From: Spirochaetota bacterium
Lineage (GTDB): Bacteria > Spirochaetota > UBA4802 > UB4802
Direction: 5' to 3'
Assembly: GCA_029548025.1 (NCBI GenBank)
Contig: JAKPOE010000312.1
Location: 1-9,612 of the forward strand
DNA: 9,612 nucleotides
Below are positions 6,096 to 9,612 of the stretch, in pieces. The position numbers and the translations under genes were made by a program. The notes below the pieces were generated by a model. The model had not been told where the DNA came from and did not search any database. It saw nothing but the letters and a program-made list of their open reading frames with translations. The number at the start of each line of letters is the position of its first letter. Position 1 is the first letter of the stretch.

Positions 6096-7271
6096 ATGAA
6101 AAGGGCACTTATTACGGGGGTAACGGGGCAGGATGGCTCTTACCTGACGGAGTTGTTGTTATCAAAGGGCTATGAGGTCCATGGTATCAAACGTCGATCA
6201 TCACTTTTCAATACAGAAAGGATAGATCATGTATATAATGATCCTCATGAAGGGGGTAGTTTTTTTTTACATTATGGTGATTTAACCGATAGTTTAAACG
6301 TTACTGAGATAATTCAAAAGGTAAAACCTGATGAGATTTACAATTTAGCTGCACAATCTCACGTTGCTGTGAGTTTTGTTCAACCTGAGTACACAGCAAA
6401 TGTAGATGCAATGGGAACACTTAGAATTTTAGAATCAGTACGTTTATTGGGTTTACAGGATAAGGTTAAAATATATCAGGCATCCACGTCTGAGCTATTT
6501 GGCAAAGCTGTTGAATTTCCTCAGAGTGAAAACACACCATTTTACCCACGAAGTCCTTATGGTGTTGCAAAGCTTTTTGCTTATTGGATAACCATAAACT
6601 ACAGGGAAGCATATGGAATGTTTGCCTGTAATGGTATTTTATTTAATCATGAAAGTTCCAGAAGAGGGGAAACGTTTGTTACGCGAAAAATTACACGAGG
6701 GGTTGCTCGCATATTATTTGGACTGGATAAAAAGATTTATTTAGGTAATCTAAATGCAAAACGAGATTTTGGACATGCACAGGATTATGTCAAAGGAATG
6801 TATTTAATATTGCAACAGCCCAAACCTGATGATTATGTATTAGCTACCGGTATAACAACTGAGATAAGGGAATTTATTGCATTGGCGTTTGATGAAGTGG
6901 GATTAACTGTTACATTTCAAGGCGAAGGGATAAAAGAGTGTGGTATTGTTATTTCTTGCCATGAAGATGTATTGTTATCACGATTACAATCGTTACATTG
7001 TGCGCCTGAGCATAAAGAAAACATACTGCAAACTGCAAGGGCTTGCCTCAATAAGGTTGTTGTTGGCATTGACCAGCGGTACTTCAGACCTTCTGAAGTG
7101 GATATACTCATCGGTGATCCAACAAAGGCGCGTGAAAAATTGGGGTGGGAACCCCGGCATACTGTTAAAGATATTGTTTCAGATATGATAATAGGTGATC
7201 TTGAAAAGAACTATCGTGAATATGTGCTTAAAACAAGTGGTTTTACTATGTCCAGAAGTTGTGGAATTTGA
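6096..7271 (+). CDS. gmd: GDP-mannose 4,6-dehydratase
   Basis: Converts GDP-D-mannose to GDP-4-keto-6-deoxy-D-mannose with bound NADP, the first step to GDP-fucose, GDP-rhamnose and related deoxysugars for surface glycans. The 391-aa short-chain dehydrogenase-type protein has the nucleotide-binding motif GVTGQDG (8-14), the conserved [16 protein letters not shown], catalytic T131 and E133 in QASTSELFG, and Y155/K159 in [32 protein letters not shown] (178-200) and [22 protein letters not shown] near the end are diagnostic. ATG at 6096 has GAGGG six bases upstream and matches the normal start; a GTG at 6078 is less likely. Between GIVIS and DQRYFRP there is a longer than usual stretch (about 288-325) with several Cys and His. 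No other sugar-nucleotide genes are in the window, so the partner reductase or epimerase must be elsewhere. Confidence 0.96.
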   Translation: MKRALITGVTGQDGSYLTELLLSKGYEVHGIKRRSSLFNTERIDHVYNDPHEGGSFFLHYGDLTDSLNVTEIIQKVKPDEIYNLAAQSHVAVSFVQPEYTANVDAMGTLRILESVRLLGLQDKVKIYQASTSELFGKAVEFPQSENTPFYPRSPYGVAKLFAYWITINYREAYGMFACNGILFNHESSRRGETFVTRKITRGVARILFGLDKKIYLGNLNAKRDFGHAQDYVKGMYLILQQPKPDDYVLATGITTEIREFIALAFDEVGLTVTFQGEGIKECGIVISCHEDVLLSRLQSLHCAPEHKENILQTARACLNKVVVGIDQRYFRPSEVDILIGDPTKAREKLGWEPRHTVKDIVSDMIIGDLEKNYREYVLKTSGFTMSRSCGI

Positions 7272-7279
7272 TTATTTTG

Positions 7280-7308
7280 TTGTATTTTTACATCGCTTCT
7301 GGCATAAT
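7280..7308 (+). promoter_or_regulatory. Probable extended -10 promoter of the 129-aa gene
   Basis: TTGTAT (7280-7285), a 17-base spacer, and CATAAT (7303-7308) preceded by TGG, which makes an extended -10 (TGnCATAAT). It lies 9 bases after the gmd stop and would give a leader of about 45 bases, implying that the downstream gene is not merely co-transcribed with gmd. Confidence 0.55.
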
Positions 7309-7358
7309 GATTTATAGATTGAGAGGATATAAACAACTATCACATTGGAGGGGGGAGT

Positions 7359-7748
7359 ATGCAGAAAGTTGATATATTACATAGGTATTTATCCGAGCAT
7401 AGTGTGCCTGAGATGATTGCAAAAAAATTGGATGCCAATTCTTTTTTAACAAACAATTTTGCCTATCATGCTTTGCGTATTGGGAATTCAATTGGTGACA
7501 ATCTTGATATTTCCATAGAGATCATAATACTGGATGAGATAGCTAAGAAATATAATTTGTTATTAAATACTACAGAGCATGCTGAACTTCATACTCAGGG
7601 TATTGCTGAATCGGATCTTGATAATCTTGTTCATGCAGCAATATTGTTTGAAAACATTAAAAATAATAAAAAACTATACAAAGAGATATTGCGTAAGATA
7701 AGCTATTTTATACGGAAAGAGTTTTATCCAATTATTCATCAAGAATAA
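7359..7748 (+). CDS. Hypothetical helical protein, 129 aa
   Basis: I do not recognise a family. The protein is soluble, rich in Ile, Leu, Asn and Lys, and looks all-helical, with no Cys, no signal peptide and no membrane segment. Segments such as SIEIIILDEIAKKYNLLL and NLVHAAILFENIKNNKKLYKEILRKI would make amphipathic helices, and a pattern of scattered His (H8, H14, H37, then ELH and VHAA) is noticeable but gives no known metal motif. The ATG has an exceptionally strong ribosome site, GGAGG followed by GGGGAG (7347-7357), and an extended -10 promoter upstream, both arguing that it is expressed. Its TAA stop (7746-7748) touches the stop of the convergent cyclase gene with no spacer. Not obviously connected to gmd. 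Confidence 0.75.
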   Translation: MQKVDILHRYLSEHSVPEMIAKKLDANSFLTNNFAYHALRIGNSIGDNLDISIEIIILDEIAKKYNLLLNTTEHAELHTQGIAESDLDNLVHAAILFENIKNNKKLYKEILRKISYFIRKEFYPIIHQE

Positions 7749-9215
7749 TTATGCTTTCCCGGTGATCTGGAAGATGGGTATTGGTTGTTCTTTACCTTTA
7801 ACCTTAATGGGACCAAGCTTCTTCCCTTTAAATTTCTTCTTTGAAAGATTTATTATAATTGCTTCAGATACAAGTATTGTCTGAGCGTCGGCATGTGAGC
7901 ACAGCCGTGCGGATAGATTAACGGCATCACCAATTGATGTAAAATCCATCCTGTCCTTTGAACCCATTCTGCCATGAACAACATTCCCCATATGGATGCC
8001 TATCCCAACAGTAATTGTTACCGCTCCTTCTTTTTCACGCTGTTTGTTTAATTTTTGAATTGATTCTATGATATCAACTGCTGCTTCAACTGCGCTTTCG
8101 GCTTTATTGTCACCTTCAAAAACAGCCATAATTTCATCACCTACAAATTTATCAATATCACCACCATGCTTTTTTATAATTGCAGCTTGCAGGTCAAGGT
8201 ATTCATTCAGAATAGATACAACCTGTTCTGGAGGAAGCTTCTCGGACATTGCCGTAAATCCACGAATATCAGAAAAAAGGAATGCCATGTTCTTATTTGT
8301 GCCACCTAAATCCAGTTCATCGTCTCTTTTTTCGCGTATCATGGAGATAGTTGATTCAGAAACAAACTTTTGCATTTTTAACTTTTCACGCAGATGATCA
8401 ATCATGGTGTTAAATTCTTCAGTAAGAATCCCAATCTCATCATGGGTTGTTACATCAATATGGATAGTAAGATCACCGTCCTTTACTTTTGTAACTCCTG
8501 CAGTTAATTGCTCTAATGGTTGTACCATCTGCCGCGCAATTCGCATAGCTGCATATATACTGGATGATAAAAGAATTGCCGCGATGATGAGCATAAGGAG
8601 CCTTGCTTTGTGAACAGGTCCTAATATTGCATCCTCGGTAAAAACTATCTCTATAATCCCTACCTTTGATTTAAAAAACTCAAAAGGGATACGATAGCGA
8701 TAACACCATGTTTGACCTGAATCTAATGATAGCTCTATCCTTTCTTTAACGGTGGTGTTTAATGATTCAAATTGTTTGACAAGGTCTTTTGAGAAATATT
8801 TTCCATGGAGTTTTGCATTGGTATGTGCAGCATAGGTATATTTTTTTTCAGCAAGTATCCCATTTAAATCATAGACAGCAGCATAAACAAAACCTTCTAT
8901 GCTGGTTTTTGACAGTCCTTTTACTATATCCTGCAGAATCATGGAGCGCTTCAATGCTCTTTTTTCAGCGGTTAAAAAACTTTCCGAAGATGAGATGGTA
9001 TGCGCTATTGTCTGACATAATTTATCATTGGCTTTGATAAGTGCGTGCTCAGAAATTGTAATTAATAAAAAGCTAATAATGCTTATGACAATGACCATGA
9101 GTGCTGATACTGCAGTGACCCATTTTAACCTGATTCCACCTTTTTTGATAATATTGGTTAAGAATGGTATAGATTGTATAAATGAGTATATGGGATTGGT
9201 TGTGGAATTGTTCAT
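7749..9215 (-). CDS. Membrane-bound class III adenylate cyclase with HAMP domain
   Basis: Makes cAMP from ATP (inferred) under control of an extracytoplasmic sensor. The 488-aa protein has a membrane segment at about 33-55, an outside region of about 150 residues (56-204) with no recognised family motif, a second membrane segment at about 205-225, a HAMP linker (226-278; PLEQLTAGVTKVKDGDLTIHI and DEIGILTEEFNTMIDHL), and a catalytic domain (about 308-485). Metal-binding D316 (FSDIRGFT) and D360 (FVGDEIMAVF), base-specifying K356 and D424, and transition-state N433 and R437 (AVNLSAR) are all present; the Lys/Asp pair indicates ATP rather than GTP. ATG at 9215 has AGAGGGG 8 bases upstream; the GTG at 9251 has no ribosome site. 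A cAMP reader (Crp-like gene) lies elsewhere in the window. A weak -10 TATAAT sits at 9291-9296. Confidence 0.92.
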   Translation of the reverse strand: MNNSTTNPIYSFIQSIPFLTNIIKKGGIRLKWVTAVSALMVIVISIISFLLITISEHALIKANDKLCQTIAHTISSSESFLTAEKRALKRSMILQDIVKGLSKTSIEGFVYAAVYDLNGILAEKKYTYAAHTNAKLHGKYFSKDLVKQFESLNTTVKERIELSLDSGQTWCYRYRIPFEFFKSKVGIIEIVFTEDAILGPVHKARLLMLIIAAILLSSSIYAAMRIARQMVQPLEQLTAGVTKVKDGDLTIHIDVTTHDEIGILTEEFNTMIDHLREKLKMQKFVSESTISMIREKRDDELDLGGTNKNMAFLFSDIRGFTAMSEKLPPEQVVSILNEYLDLQAAIIKKHGGDIDKFVGDEIMAVFEGDNKAESAVEAAVDIIESIQKLNKQREKEGAVTITVGIGIHMGNVVHGRMGSKDRMDFTSIGDAVNLSARLCSHADAQTILVSEAIIINLSKKKFKGKKLGPIKVKGKEQPIPIFQITGKA

Positions 9216-9575
9216 AGTAGTTCCCCTCTTTGTTGTTCGATAGTAGCTCACTTATGGTATTACTGTATACAAATCCAATTGATTGGCAACATTATATACG
9301 ATAGTTATAAATAATTACACATAATACCTTTCATAGTATATATTCAAGAAAAAGAATTTTAATTAATAAAAATTTTTTGTTGGTGATAGTGTGGTGTAAA
9401 ATTTTCCATGCCGTAAAGCTTAAGAAATGTGTTCAATAACAAAAAATAATAAAAAACATATGAAATATCAACATATTTTATGATAAACGTAAATAAATGC
9501 CATTAAGTTAAGTTAACCAGCCTCACCAGTTTTCTGAAATAAGACGAATCTTGGAATGAACTATTTATATAGTTA

Positions 9576-9597
9576 ATGCTATCACGGATGATAGTAT
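9576..9597 (+). promoter_or_regulatory. Dyad hairpin in the leader of the next gene
   Basis: ATGCTATCA (9576-9584), loop CGGA, TGATAGTAT (9589-9597) form a 9-bp stem with one G-U pair. It ends 7 bases before the Shine-Dalgarno of the next plus-strand gene, so it could act as a protein-binding dyad or as an RNA structure influencing translation. No U-tract follows, so it is not a terminator. Confidence 0.5.
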
Positions 9598-9604
9598 ATT
9601 GTTC

Positions 9605-9612
9605 AAGGAGGA
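9605..9612 (+). promoter_or_regulatory. Consensus Shine-Dalgarno of a gene starting outside the window
   Basis: The window ends in AAGGAGGA, the full complement of the 16S rRNA 3' end. A plus-strand start codon is expected about 5-9 bases past the edge; the gene itself cannot be seen. Confidence 0.65.

Larger units (their letters stand above)
9252..9612. promoter_or_regulatory. Divergent non-coding region upstream of the cyclase gene and an outside plus-strand gene
   Basis: No plausible gene in about 360 AT-rich bases. For the cyclase, a perfect TATAAT on the minus strand (9291-9296) would start RNA near 9284, about 69 bases before the ATG, but its -35 is poor. Runs of A and T fill 9350-9390 and 9430-9480. 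ATAGTATATATTCAAG (9333-9348) and ATAGTATATTGTTCAAG (9591-9607) are near copies on the plus strand. The right end carries a dyad and a ribosome site listed separately. Confidence 0.4.

Noticed and set aside
6917..7188. Open frames on both strands within gmd
   Set aside because: They overlap a fully conserved Gmd reading frame and have no independent start signals.
8068..9243. Four plus-strand open frames opposite the cyclase
   Set aside because: They are antisense to conserved cyclase, HAMP and membrane segments and lack ribosome sites.
9216..9251. GTG at 9251 as start of the cyclase
   Set aside because: No ribosome site precedes it, whereas ATG 9215 has AGAGGGG at the right distance.
1..9612. 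CRISPR array, insertion sequence or prophage
   Set aside because: No regularly spaced repeats, transposase, integrase or structural phage gene is seen.

Overview
The window is an AT-rich bacterial chromosome segment with ordinary single-copy genes and no phage, plasmid, insertion-sequence or CRISPR signature. The pairing of a cyclic-nucleotide-binding/TPR protein with a Crp-like protein, and a membrane-anchored class III nucleotide cyclase with a HAMP domain, fits a spirochaete or a similar environmental lineage. That placement is an inference from gene content and is tentative. The tRNA gene does not encode its CCA end.

Left part (1-4261, all minus strand). A probable promoter near 4235-4261 opens a tightly packed transcription unit: an amidohydrolase (deaminase-like), a cyclic-nucleotide-binding protein with TPR repeats and no DNA-binding domain, a Crp/Fnr-type regulator, and a tRNA-Arg(CCU). 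The mature tRNA begins on the base after the regulator's stop codon. A hairpin plus U-tract follows the tRNA and runs directly into the Shine-Dalgarno of prfA (release factor 1), which is cut by the window edge.

Middle part (4262-5807, minus strand). A membrane-anchored glycerophosphodiester phosphodiesterase lies here, with a 16-base perfect palindrome just after its stop. A 16-base exact copy of its own 5' coding region lies within that same tail. A spacer with a genomic-repeat-like hairpin separates it from a small Cys/His-rich protein of unknown function (93 aa).

Right part (5808-9612). On the plus strand, gmd (GDP-mannose 4,6-dehydratase) and an unknown 129-aa helical protein with its own good promoter and a very strong ribosome binding site. 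Converging on it with zero spacing is a minus-strand adenylate-cyclase-type protein (two membrane segments, extracytoplasmic sensor, HAMP, class III cyclase). The last 360 bases are a non-coding divergent region. It ends in a dyad hairpin and a consensus Shine-Dalgarno for a plus-strand gene that begins just outside the window.

How the parts may work together: the cyclase has the full class III catalytic residue set with an ATP-type pair, and the Crp-like protein has an intact phosphate-binding cassette, so the window encodes both a cAMP source and a likely cAMP reader. The link between them is inferred from co-residence only. I see no clearly new multi-gene system. The most interesting items are the mRNA-tRNA junction, the cNMP-TPR/Crp pair and the repeat around the phosphodiesterase gene.
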